64,000 nucleotides of DNA. It comes from Simmondsia chinensis (taxonomy: Eukaryota; Streptophyta; Magnoliopsida; Caryophyllales; Simmondsiaceae). The notes below the pieces were generated by a model, which saw nothing but the letters and a program-made list of their open reading frames with translations, was not told the DNA's origin and did no database searches. Below are positions 1 to 11,080 of the stretch, in pieces. Made by a program: the position numbers and the translations under genes. Location of the stretch: the NCBI GenBank assembly GCA_018398585.1, contig JAGTTD010000024.1, positions 5,918,071 through 5,982,070 on the forward strand, given 5' to 3'. Numbering within the stretch: position 1 is the stretch's first letter; each line of letters begins with the position of its first letter.

Positions 1-115
1 TGGATCCGTTAGAATCCATATAATTTGTTGGATATGCTAAAATCAATGGACCCGTGAGAGTCCATATACTTTGTTGGATCCGCTAGAATCCATAAACCGG
101 TAGAGGCCATATTAA
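1..115. repeat. degenerate short tandem repeat at window edge
   Basis: Three imperfect copies of a roughly 28-46 base unit built on TTGGATCCGYTAGAATCCAT occur in the first 115 bases. The array is cut by the left edge of the window, so its true length is unknown. No coding signal is seen. Confidence 0.5.
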
Positions 116-2815
116 AAGTTGACAAAAGAAAAAAAAAAAAAAAAAATCTATCTACATTTTTAATTCAAAGTTTTCCCTCACTCTACAATTCTCAATTGTC
201 CAATATTTACAATTTTAGAACACTCAACCCAATTTTAGATCATTAAAATTTAAAATTTTTCAATATGTGTCATTTTGCAAATAACCACCCGTTAAAACCA
301 CGTTTCTCCTCTTTCTATGCATGCATTAACCACCCTGTTAGTCCCCATTTTTATCATCAAACTATCACCATTTGCTAATTTTCATAAATTATTGCAACAA
401 AGAATCTGAAAGAACAAAGACGAAATTTGAGTAAATTTACCAATAACTAAGAATTGCTGAGAAATTTGAGTAAATGTACATGGTTTTTTTTGGGGTCGAA
501 ACGTACATGGGATAAAACTATTCATACAAACATTATAATCTCTTAATACAATATAAATTAACATATATATTTTTATTTACTACATTTTTTAACTTATTTC
601 AGGATGTTTTCAATCAAAGAAGTTCTAGATTTCAACGTGGTTCGAGTTCAAAATGCTAGATCAAATCCCAATATAATTCAATCTATCTAATTTTATTGAC
701 TATCCATAGATACATTGAGAGAGAAATAAAATTTTTTCCTTCAAATATTTTCCTTCCTTCCTTCTCACTAATCATAAAACCGCTTGATCCGTTAACAAAA
801 GAACCTCTTATTAAAAAAAAAAAGGGAAAAAATTCCCCCTTTTACTATAACCCCTAAAGTTATACAAACTAATAATCCAAATATTCTCGCTTTTTCAGTG
901 CTTTTCATATGCATCAATAGTACACTTCTCAACATTTTAATTCGACGAAAATTACCATAATATGCGTCGAGATTTGCCACATTTCTTTGAATTTAGATTT
1001 CCATTTTTCAAACTCTCAAACTCTACGCCCTTAACCATTACTATTCTTTTTTTTTTTAATACTCTACGGTTATTTTTCCATTTAAATTTTTTTTAAAAAT
1101 CCCCACTCCATGCCGTTATTTTTGCATTTAATTTTTCTTAAAATTCTCCACTCCATGCACGGAGAACGACTAGTTTTCTTTAATTTAACTTCTTTTTCTC
1201 CTCCTCGTCCTCCTCCTCCTTCTTCCTCTCTCTCCTCACGTTCATTTTTTTTTTTTTTTCCCTGTTGATGCTCTCCCTCTCCGTTTCTCCTTCTCCTTCA
1301 AACTTTTCTTTTGATTGATTTTTTTTTCCCCTTTTTTCGCTGACTCTCAAAGCTTTTTATAGAGGCTTGCAACTTCCCCCTCCACTACTTAGACGTGGGG
1401 AATGAGGGGAGGCGATGGGAGTTTCTTTTTTTATTTCTTTTTCTAAAATTTTGTTTATTTCTTTTTTTTTTTTTTCTTCTTTCTTGTTTAAATTGGATAC
1501 GTAAGGCAATACAAATGGGCCTATCTACTAGATTTTCTTGAGGCCTTACCGTGATATGAGCCCAGTGCTATTCTCATTTAAATTACACTCTAGGTATTTT
1601 TACTTTGAACCCACTTAAATGTGCGGCATATAAATAAATTATTATGGATCTATCTGTAATAATTTAAGATAGACCCATAATATTTAATTTTTAACAAATA
1701 CCAACAACTTTGTAATACTCACATTTGAAATATAGTTTCAAACATCAAGAATGAGAGACAAACACCAGCCACTGTGTACGTGGGAGCTCTTAAGGTATTG
1801 GAACTGGTGGTGGTGGGGTTGTTGTAAATTTTAAAAGAGAATTGATTACAACCCAAATCTTGCCAGATCAATATCTTATGCTAGCTAATTTTATGATAAT
1901 TTTTAATAAGATTTAAGCTTGGATTTCGGTAGCTCTAATTTTAAATTAGATGCATTTAAGATGTCAAAGCATAATTTGTCGACCAAAGATGAATAACAAC
2001 AAACAGGCTCCAAGTTCTCCACTATTCTTTTTTCCCCTTAACCACAACAAGTCTAAAGATAATCTTAGTTTATGCACTCAAGGAAATGAGATCATGAACA
2101 ACCTAAGACTAAAAATAATACCATGACACGATAAATATTATAATTTATCAGGCTAAATGGATGAATCCAAAAGCCATGCCAATCACCTCAAGAAGAATAC
2201 ACCATCAAAAAATTTAGCTTTTACCATAGAAATACTGTTTAAATTTTCTTTCAGTGAACATTACATGAGGACTAATCAAAACGATAATATTTAGACTTTT
2301 TCTTTAGTCATTACCATATCTGATATCATATATATATTTTTCTGTTGAGAAAATAAGCCCACCATCTTCCCATTTACATTTACATATATATTATTTGCTC
2401 AATAGCAAGTTGAAAAATAAAAATGTTATTAGAAGCTTGACTTCGACAAGTTAAAAACTAGCTCAGCAACACTTGGGATTAAATCCCACCATTTTTTCCC
2501 GCTAATTAGCGACAAGTTCGCAGAACAAGCAGGCCACTCGACTAAGCGAGACTTGAGTCCCCCCGTAGAAAAATGGAGGCCACAAGAGACAACAAAAAGT
2601 AGGAAGACAAATAAAAACAAGCACAACTCAAGACATCAAAACATGAACAAACAAACGGCAGGAATCTGGAATAGCGACGCGTTGAAGCTATTGACGCGCG
2701 AGACTCATGAAAAGTGGATTAAAGCCATTGCCATAGTTCAGCTCAAATCTCAACTGGAGTCTCTCCTCTGGGTACCTCGTGACTAAACTATGCATCACAG
2801 CCATCTATGGAGCAA
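116..2815. other. AT-rich intergenic DNA, no gene recognised
   Basis: Short A and T runs dominate. A pyrimidine-rich stretch lies at about 1190-1340 and a short imperfect duplication around CCACTCCATGC at about 1104-1160. The reading frames here are short and have no recognisable motif. The right part (2429-2815) may still belong to the 3' part of the neighbouring minus-strand LINE remnant, but I could not identify any endonuclease or reverse-transcriptase motif in it. Confidence 0.5.
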
Positions 2816-4640
2816 AGCACTCACCATAGGCGGATCGAAGCCAACGAAATTCAGTCCTAGTCTTTTTCCCATATCTATTACTTAGCTTGCCATCTCTATT
2901 TTACCACCATTAATACCGTTGTCACCCCAATTCACCATATTCCTCTTTCTCTTTTTGCCAGGGGTCTTAATCTGTTTCTGCGTATTTCTCTCGGGCGACA
3001 TGTCCTTCAAGAAATCTTGCAGTTCCCGCTTCTCCTTTTCTTTCATCTTGTGATTTAAAGCTCGCCTACCCCTTTTGGTCTTCTTCATTTTCCCCTTTTT
3101 TCTCCCGAGTTGTGCTAGGCCCCTCCATCAACCATACTGGCATATGGTAGTTCCCGGGTATACTGTCCTCTGTATGCTAGAGTCTAAGCAAGTCAGGGGG
3201 TTCAAAGCCCGAGAGAAACTCAGGGCCATATGTTGCGGAGTCATTATCACTTATGGTGTCCCGAGCTTCGAACTCAAGAGGTGATGTCTGAGCATCAGGC
3301 TGTACTGCTTCGACATTATCATTCTCAATCCACGAAAGAAGAAGAGGGAGATGATGATGTTCTCAATCATCCTGGAGTTGTAACCGCGCAGCTGGCTGGG
3401 GAAAATGAGTGACCAATGAGGGGTGCGGATAAGAGCATTCTAAGGCCCATCGCCTTAGGTACTGTCCACCAATATGACTAGAAGTCTGGCCAAGCAGTTG
3501 CCTAATGACACTCATGCCTTCAGTCACTGACCTAGAAGGGCGAGTTCCAGAATTCTCACAATCACCCAGGACCACCGTCATCTGCTCAAGAAGAGGTTGA
3601 GCCCATGGGGTTTGTCGCGCCAATGTGGTGCAGTAACTGTCTCGTTGTGATATTGAGGAAGAAGAGGCCTACTCCCTTGCCAATCTAGCAGAGACTGCAA
3701 GGGCAACAACTCTGGGCGAGTAGTCAAGGATCACCTCTGAGTTACCTTCTTTGGCCAGAACCAAATGTGCTCCTCTGTTGAACTGAATTTGAATCATCTG
3801 GTGAATGTATGTGGTGGAGTAGGTGTCAATTAGGATCTTGGCAACATCGACACATCTCATTGCAGTTGTCCTTTAATCAACCCTGATGAAACTCCCCCAT
3901 AGTTTGGCAATGCCAGTAAAGTAGTCCTTTGACCAACATTGGATAGGCAGTCCATAAATCTTAATCCACACCCTTCAATTAAGAGAGCCAAGGATTTTGC
4001 CGGAGTATTTATAGACCTCTTTGAATTTCCGAAGTAGGGTCTCTTTGAGCGGGCCAAGGTAAGACTCCAAGGTGCTATCAGAGTTGCTGAACAGGATAAA
4101 GGTGGTGTTGCTTAACCCCTTAGGGGTTAGCCCATACAGGTTGTTCTCCATGATAAATGTTAAAATTTTGCCCAAACTAACCTCATCAGCCAAGTGCGCA
4201 ATTATTGCTCAACTGAGCCAGGCGTCCACATTCTTATTGGTGTTCGAGACCACAATTCTTAGAATGTTTATATTCCCAGCATCCACGACCCGACTAGGAT
4301 GTGTGTTCCCCGGAGCATGATTACCTTTATTGTCACTAGACTGCGGGAAGACCCTTGATTGAGGCTAATTCTGGTAGGATGAAGAAGTTGGTCTTCTGCA
4401 TGGGTTAGCCCATTGTACTCTAAACTTAGTACTCACCACCCATTTTTCATTCATGAATGTAATCGCCCATGTCACTTCACTCAAATCACGAAAACGAACA
4501 AAGCCATAGGACCATTTAGACCTCAACCTTTTCTTTACAAGAACAAAAGTATCTTAGATTGACTTGAAATCTCGAAATACAGCTTGAAGCCATGAATTTG
4601 TCGTTCAATCTAGTAGGCCATCAACAAAGATGGACACCCC
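2816..4640 (-). pseudogene. LINE (L1-type) ORF1 remnant with RRM and DUF4283-like domains
   Basis: Read on the minus strand, the first part (about 4617-4430) has the RRM layout: an RNP2-like SIFVDGL strand and, about 45 residues on, an RNP1-like SYGFVRF. After a linker comes a plant DUF4283-like region (about 4200-3690), recognisable from VWIKIYGLPIQCW, then IAKLWGSFIRVD and DVAKILIDT. The tail (3088-2820) is very basic (KKTKRGRR, GKKRKRN) and ends with a GKRLGLNF-type motif seen at the end of plant L1 ORF1 proteins. In such elements ORF1 is the RNA-binding chaperone. Several in-frame stops (two in the RRM, one after FIRVD) and a lack of any downstream ORF2 show that it is dead. A gag-like protein of another element type is possible but less likely because of the RRM. 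Confidence 0.65.
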
Positions 4641-4641
4641 T

Positions 4642-5130
4642 TCACCGGCTATTGGCATTTTCAGGTGGTGCAGATGGAGGACGGTGGAGATCCGGTGGTA
4701 GAAATGGAGGATGGTTGTGATCTGGTGGTTGTTGGCGGTGGATATGGAGGATGGTGGTGGAAATCAAGTTAAGCAAAGGGATTGGTGGTGGAGATGGAGA
4801 ATGGTGGAGGTATGATGGTGGAAGTAGAGGTCTGGTGGAGATGGTGGTGGTTGGTTGGGGAAATGGAGGTTTGGGGAAGGTCGTTATGGGTGATGGTGGA
4901 ATCCGGTGGTGGGTGATGGGTGGTGGAATCCGATGGTGGACTGAGTCGGTGGAGGTCAACGGTGACGTACCTGGTGGTGGTGGAACGTGTTGGGGGCGAT
5001 GGTGCTTGTTCAATCGGGGCCACCAATAAGCCCACGGACATCGGCGCAAGTTGTATGATCGGAACGGCTTGTCGACGGCGACTCCTTTGCGGTGCCTCCG
5101 GTCCCTGGGAAGCTGTCCACGCACCCACCA
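4642..5130. repeat. GGTGG-rich low-complexity tract
   Basis: The plus strand is a string of imperfect GGTGGNGATGGNGG-type units. On the minus strand this reads as proline/histidine/threonine-rich sequence in two frames at once, which is expected of a simple repeat and not of a selected protein. It lies immediately 5' of the LINE ORF1 remnant (minus strand), so it may be that element's 5' region. Confidence 0.5.
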
Positions 5131-6609
5131 TAGTCAAGCAATCTCCTTTAGAAAATATATAAAATAATATTTTTAATTTAATAAGAGAATCCATAATTTT
5201 TTTTTTAAAGAAACATAACAGTGGCCTACATGCTACCTGAAACATTTTGTTTTTGTTTTTGATTTTTTTTTTTTTTGAATTTTCACAAACAGATGTTTTT
5301 AATTTAAGAATACATGAAGTTATATTTGTGGAGCAATCACTTTTATCATTTTATATGCCATACAAATATCATCAAGAATCCTATACGACATCTCATCAAA
5401 CTGTACCAACGATATTGGCTCCAGAGACAATAGCTAAGCATGTGATTACCTCTTTTACTTTTCTTCTATTATTCACTCCATTTAAGAGACTCAAAGGCAC
5501 ACCACCACATTTCAGCTACTCTTACATGAGAGAACAGTACTATATATAGATGTGACTAAGTTTCAAATAACATAACAGAGCATCAATAACCAGTATAAGT
5601 AACCAAGCAGATTGTCATTAACCAATATCTAAATTAAAAGTCGATAAAGTATTAACTAAAATTTTCTTAGAATTAGCATAACCGTACCATGCCAACATAA
5701 ATTGCACGCTAATTTCATGGAAAATCAAAATTTAACCAATAAAGATTCCATCCAAACTAAAAATACATATTCTTTGTGTAAATCAGTAGATTGATGACTA
5801 AGAATTATAAAGGTTATTAAATTTGCAAAATCTCACATCTAAATTTATCTTATCGATGATCAAAACTTAAAACAATTGAAGGGTTGCAACTGAGAGTAAG
5901 ATGGAATGACAAATTGACTGCCATTTAAAAGCTTCAAAAAGTTTAATGTGGCAAAAATTTCCTTTCTAAGATTGTTCAAATGTTGTATAATATTCAACAC
6001 ATAGCCATTATATATTAACATGAAAAAAAAAATATGTAAAACAATATATTCCAATAGAGAACTAGTAAGTTCTTCAATAGTTATAGTACCAAATATACAA
6101 CACATAACATTATAAAGATATCAGTGTTAAAAAAAAAAAAAAAAAAAAACTCATCATATTTAATTCCGCTATAAACAACAACAAATACATGAAAAACAAT
6201 TTATATAGAGAAAAAAGTTTTAGAAAACATATCTTAGATTAGGTTAAGACGCGTGAGAACTCTTTCTTTAGAAAGAAAACAACCCTCCTACACAAGTATT
6301 GCTGTTAAGTTTAAAAGCACTCCTTTCCTAGGATTCAACAACCCGTTGAACCTCTATCAATGCAGCAATGAAAGATTCCCGAACCACAACCATCAAGCTC
6401 AATATTTTTTAAAAGAGTAGGGGAGATTGAAAGAATAAAAGTATTTCATGTTCTATATATTTCTCCATTATGCTCAAGCTTTATATAGACAAAAAATGTA
6501 AACTTATATTCTTAAATGTGCACCGTTTTTGATATATAGACTTGAAAACTCATACACGCAATGCAATGATTTGAAACGCATGAAGAAAATTTATATTCTT
6601 TTGACACTA
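5131..6609. other. AT-rich intergenic DNA, nothing recognised
   Basis: A/T homopolymers and short unrelated reading frames only. No conserved motif, long inverted repeat or RNA gene was seen. Confidence 0.5.
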
Positions 6610-6614
6610 TTGAG

Positions 6615-6778
6615 TATTAGACTATTTTCTAGAGTATTCCTAGGGTTCTGTATATTACATTTTTGTCCTTTGACTTATGTAACCACTAGGGGTATTATAG
6701 TCTTTTGGTCCTTGGGTATTGCCTATATATTGAGGCCTTATATGTACTTGTTTATTCATTCAATCATAATTATTCACA
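6615..6778 (+). repeat. 5' LTR of C1
   Basis: It matches 18740-18903 over its full 164 bases with about 14 substitutions and no gap. It starts with TATTAG rather than the usual TGTTAG in both copies, so the TA start was probably already present in the parent. Confidence 0.93.
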
Positions 6779-6790
6779 TGGTATCAGAGT
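6779..6790 (+). promoter_or_regulatory. primer-binding site of C1 (initiator tRNA-Met)
   Basis: TGGTATCAGAGT directly abuts the 5' LTR. TGGTATCAGAGC is the usual plant copia site complementary to the 3' end of initiator tRNA-Met, and here 11 of 12 bases match. Confidence 0.9.
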
Positions 6791-6939
6791 AATTACTTTG
6801 AGTTTCTTTTCTTTTTCTCTTCCTCTGTTCTTTCTTTTCTTTCTTTGTTTGTCGGTTCTTATTTTATGCAATTGAAGTGTTGAATTCTCTAGTAAGTTAT
6901 TTTCTATTATTGCTTTACTTTTCTTTTTTTATTTGAGTA

Positions 6940-9458
6940 ATGGCTTCCAATCCGAACCGATCCTATGCTAATGCCCTAACCTCCCTCCCGTCCTCCCCCC
7001 CTAGCGCCGCTCGCTTGGTGGAAAAGCCCGGCCATGTTCATGCCGGTCCTCTGCCCACCACCGATGTTAGTAGCCCACCGGGGGTGGTGACCGACACTTC
7101 CATTGTCGGAACCACCACCACTGGTGTTTCTTCCTCTCGGTCGGTGGATGCTAGTGTCACCATCTCCGATACTCTACCACCACTTGGGAGGTCATTGTCG
7201 AACCCGGCACTTAACCTGGGCATCCCACCTTCGTCAACCATTTTCCCTGCGTTTGCTGGCCCTTCGGCCGGCACCAACCTCGCCGGACCCACCCTGTCTG
7301 GTGGGCTCTGGCTAGCCGATGGTGGCGCCGCCCCGGTCCTCTCCCCGACTTTCCCTCATGTCGGTGGGGAACCTGGTGCGGCGCCGGCAGCCCCTCTCCC
7401 CCATTATTTCTCTAACCCTAATTACTTAAACCCTAATGTTTATAATCATCCCGCTTCCCCGATTGTTCTTCCTTTATCTAATATAACTAGCATTGTCACA
7501 ATAAAACTTGAATCAACCTCTGATTATCCCCCATGGAAAGAACAATTCAACATGTTATTACTTGCTCACCAATTATTAGGGTTTATCGACGGATCTTACC
7601 CCTGTCCCCCTGCCCAAATAACTCTTCCCATAGGATCAACCTACTTTAACCCGAATTATATTACATGGCTACACACAGATCAGAATCTCCGATCTTGCAT
7701 AGCCGCCACACTCTCCCGCTTTCTTATTAATGATATTATCCATTATCCAACTTCCAAAGCCATGTGGGTTGCCTTGGCTAAGCTTTTTCAGGATCACTTT
7801 ATGGCTAAGGAGTATGACCTCCGAGCTCAACTCATAAACCTACGTAAAGATGGCAAAACCATGGATGCCTACCTTTCTGAACTCAAATCAATTACCGATG
7901 ATTTAGCTGCCATTAACTCGCCTGTATCTGCTAGAGAATTCCAACACTTTGCTATTCATGGGTTACCCCCTGAATACGCAGCTTTTGCAATTTTTACCCT
8001 ACAAACTTCAAAATTTTATTCTTATGATGAGTTAAAATCTGCCTTACTTAATGAGGAAGCTGCCCTAAACCGAAATAATGGTCGTCCCAACCCGGACGCT
8101 GCCCATGCCATGGTTGCTTTTGGGCAACCCCCCAACCTAACCACACCCACGGTGGCCGCGGCCGTGGTTGTGGTTGGAAGAGGAAAGGGGGCCGTGGGGG
8201 CTGTGGTGGCAAGCCACCTCCCACCGGCCCACCGTACGGGTCTCACCCCGGGGTGCCTCCCTCTAGTGCTTCTTACTTTGTTCGACCTCCGGTTGGTCCC
8301 CCCTTTCACTCTAATGCAGGTGTGCTCGGTCCCGCTCCCCAATTTTGTCAGATCTGCTCACAAACTGGTCATACTGCTGTTGCTTGCCCTCATCGCTTTG
8401 ACAACTCCTCGTTCCCGGATCCCAGCTAATCCTTTGCTGCCATGACGATGGGGGAACCACATAACTACAACTTGTACCCTGACTCGGATGCCTCCAACCA
8501 TACAATGCCTAACCCAGGTATTCTCTATAATCTACTTCCTTACTCTGGTCATAAAGGTGTTTTTGTTGGGAATGGGACATTATTGCCTGTAACACATGCG
8601 GGCTCCACAAAAATACCAAAAACACCCCATTCATTTAAACAATGTCATGCTAGTCTCCAACCTTTTGTTAGTTAAACAATTATGCCGTGAAAATAAATGT
8701 CGAGTTGAATTTGACTCAAACTCTTTTTGTGTTGAGGACCAAGCTATGGGGACATCGCTTCAACAAGTGCCCAGTAATGGACCACTATATAACTTCTCGC
8801 CACATGATATTGGGCTTCTTGCACGGGTCACTCACGGCGCATTATGGCATTAGCGACTAGGGCATCTAGGCAATTCTGTTCTTGATACTTTATGTAAACA
8901 ACATTTTTGTCCTTCTGTTAAATTTCTAGATAAATGTTCTTCCTATTGTTTGCATAAATCTAGAAAACTGTCTTTTAAGCGTGTGCTACATAATACTACT
9001 ATGCCTTTGCAACTTATACATTCTGATGTTTGGCAATCGCCCGTCTCTTCTAATTCCGCATATAAATACTATGTTTTATTTGTTGATGATTTTTCCCGCT
9101 TTACATGGCTTTGTCCGATGCGATGCAAATTTGAAGTTTATGACATCTTCACCGGTTTAAAAAATTTAGTTGAAAACCAATTTAATCTGAAATTTAAAGT
9201 TTTCCAAAGTGATGATGGGGGTGAATTCGATCATCGGCCCATGAATGCGCTATGCCGGGATGCTGGAATTTACTTTCAACTATCTTGTCCTGATACCCCC
9301 GAACAAAATGGGGTGGCGGAACGTAAGCATCGACATCTATCTGAAATGGCACGGACTCTTTTAATTCATTCCAAGCTTCCTTCTGAATTTTGGGACGACG
9401 CTTTTTGCACGGCTTGTTTTACAATAAACCGTCTTCCTACACCGAATCTTTCTAATTT
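6940..9458 (+). pseudogene. C1 gag, protease and N-terminal integrase (copia), broken
   Basis: The start at 6940 opens a frame of about 500 codons. Its proline-rich N-terminus is followed by a copia gag core (WKEQFNMLLLAHQLLGFIDG near residue 200). The frame shifts at about 8150-8200. The zinc knuckle CX2CX4HX4C (8346-8387) is then in a different frame. The protease motif is DSDA (from 8481) instead of DSGA. A TAG at about 8851 interrupts the pre-integrase zinc domain (RLGHLGNS, then C and C). The integrase core keeps all three acidic positions: HSDVW (about 9025), QSDDGGEF and PEQNGVAER. Coding sequence stops at TPNLSN where the run of C begins. Confidence 0.88.
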
Positions 9459-9480
9459 CCCCCCCCCCCCCCCCCCCCCC
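9459..9480. repeat. run of 22 C at the C1/G1 junction
   Basis: An uninterrupted C run lies exactly where C1 integrase coding ends and the G1 left LTR begins part-way through. By comparison with the 3' LTR, the first 331 bases of the G1 LTR are missing here. About 20-25 codons of C1 are also missing, judged from usual copia spacing. It is either a deletion scar or a sequencing/assembly artefact. Confidence 0.9.
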
Positions 9481-10600
9481 TCAACACGCAACACCAACCC
9501 ATCACCGACCCCAACCCAGCAGGCCCATCACCAACATGCGGCCCGATTCGACCACCAGCGCCAGACCGTAGGCCCTGTTTAACACCAGCCCATATTCGAC
9601 CACCAGCACCAGACCTCCAGCCCACCACCAGCACTGATTTAGGATTTCCCTAGGTTCGATTATAAGAGGAGGAGGACGAACGGGAGTTGGGGGTCGCTGG
9701 TTTTGGTCGTTGCGGTTCACCGTTTCTCTCTCCCTCTTCCCCTGTTCTCTCTGTCTCTCTCATATATATTTTTTTTAATTTTTTCGTTAAATTGGAATGA
9801 GAGCGATATTAGCATGGAGATCAACATAAGTTTGTTCAACTTCTTCTTCACCGAATCATCCTTAATGGAGAGCTAACTTGCTCTCCGGGGTTAGATGAAA
9901 TCTTAGTCTTTACTTTTGTTTACTTTTAATTCGGGTTAATTTGATTGTTTGCATGAATTGCTTGGTTGAGATAAATACTTTGAAGTGTTATGTTTTTATT
10001 GTTTCTTCAATTGATATGATTATTGAGTTTGTAACCTTTAATTATTGATATTGATATTTATAAATTAATTCTTTGTGCTTGTAGCCTTAGGATTAATTAA
10101 TCAAGCAATAGTATTAACCGAATTGTTAATTAAAGCCTATTTTCCTTATGCTTTAGTTAGATAGGGTCAATACGTAATAATTAACAATACGTTAGGTAGA
10201 GCATATTTTCCTTATGCTTTAGTTAGATAGGGTCAATACACAATACTAACAACATTATCTTAGTAGGTTGAAGCTTGTAGCCTAAACCACTACCCGTGTG
10301 ACAATTAATAATCCCAAAAGTTAATGCAAAAGTAATTGGCTAACGATGGATTCGAAACCCTAGGTTCCAATTTAATATACTTTTTCGATTAGAAGTAGGT
10401 TACTTTAGTTTAATTGTTATTACCTTAGGTTAATTAATACAAAAACCTCTCAATTTTATTCAAATCAATTTAAGTCATAAAGTAAATTCACGCACTCTTA
10501 GTCCCTGTGGTTCGACACCCTCTCGCCCTATACTTCAATTTAGGTGTGTTAGCAGATAGGGTTTTATATTAAATTTTGATAGACGTAGAAAAACACATCA
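9481..10600 (+). repeat. 5' LTR of G1, left-truncated
   Basis: It aligns base for base with the last 1118 bases of the 3' LTR, from TCAACACGCAAC to AAACACATCA. The first 331 bases found in the 3' copy are absent. Confidence 0.9.
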
Positions 10601-10606
10601 AGATTT

Positions 10607-10625
10607 TGGCGTCGTTGCCGGGGAC
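10607..10625 (+). promoter_or_regulatory. primer-binding site of G1 (tRNA-Asp type)
   Basis: TGGCGTCGTTGCCGGGGAC lies 6 bases after the LTR end. Athila/Tat elements use TGGCGCCGTTGCCGGGGA, complementary to tRNA-Asp. One C to T change is seen. Confidence 0.85.
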
Positions 10626-11080
10626 TAGGCAACGTTCGTGATTTTATTTTTGTGATTTTCTTTGATTTTTAACTTTCTATTTCTTCTTTAATTTTAAATT
10701 AATTTATTTTATTTTTCAACCTAGGATTTGAAATCTTAATTTGATTCTTAATTTAGGATTTTTAATTTTTAATTCTCTTTAATTGTTATTGTCTATTTTT
10801 TTTAAAAAATTTATTTTCTTTTTATTAGCATTATTTTTTTTTTTTTTTGTGATTTTCGTGCATAAGTAGATTTTAGGGTATCTTTTTATTTGTCTTTTCT
10901 TTTTAGTATTTGTTTCATCTGTTTTATCTATTTTGCTTATTTAATTTTTAATTTACTTGCTTTGTGTGGTTCATGGTTCATACACGGTTGTCGTTCTTTG
11001 TCTCTGGACCTTACTAGATTCAACCCTGAAATTGAAAGAACTTTAAGAGACCTTAGAGCCTAACACCAAGACAAACCGTA

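Noticed and set aside
4642..5245. Two overlapping long proline-rich minus-strand frames
   Set aside because: Both frames are open at once over a GGTGG-type simple repeat, a composition effect and not a sign of selection.
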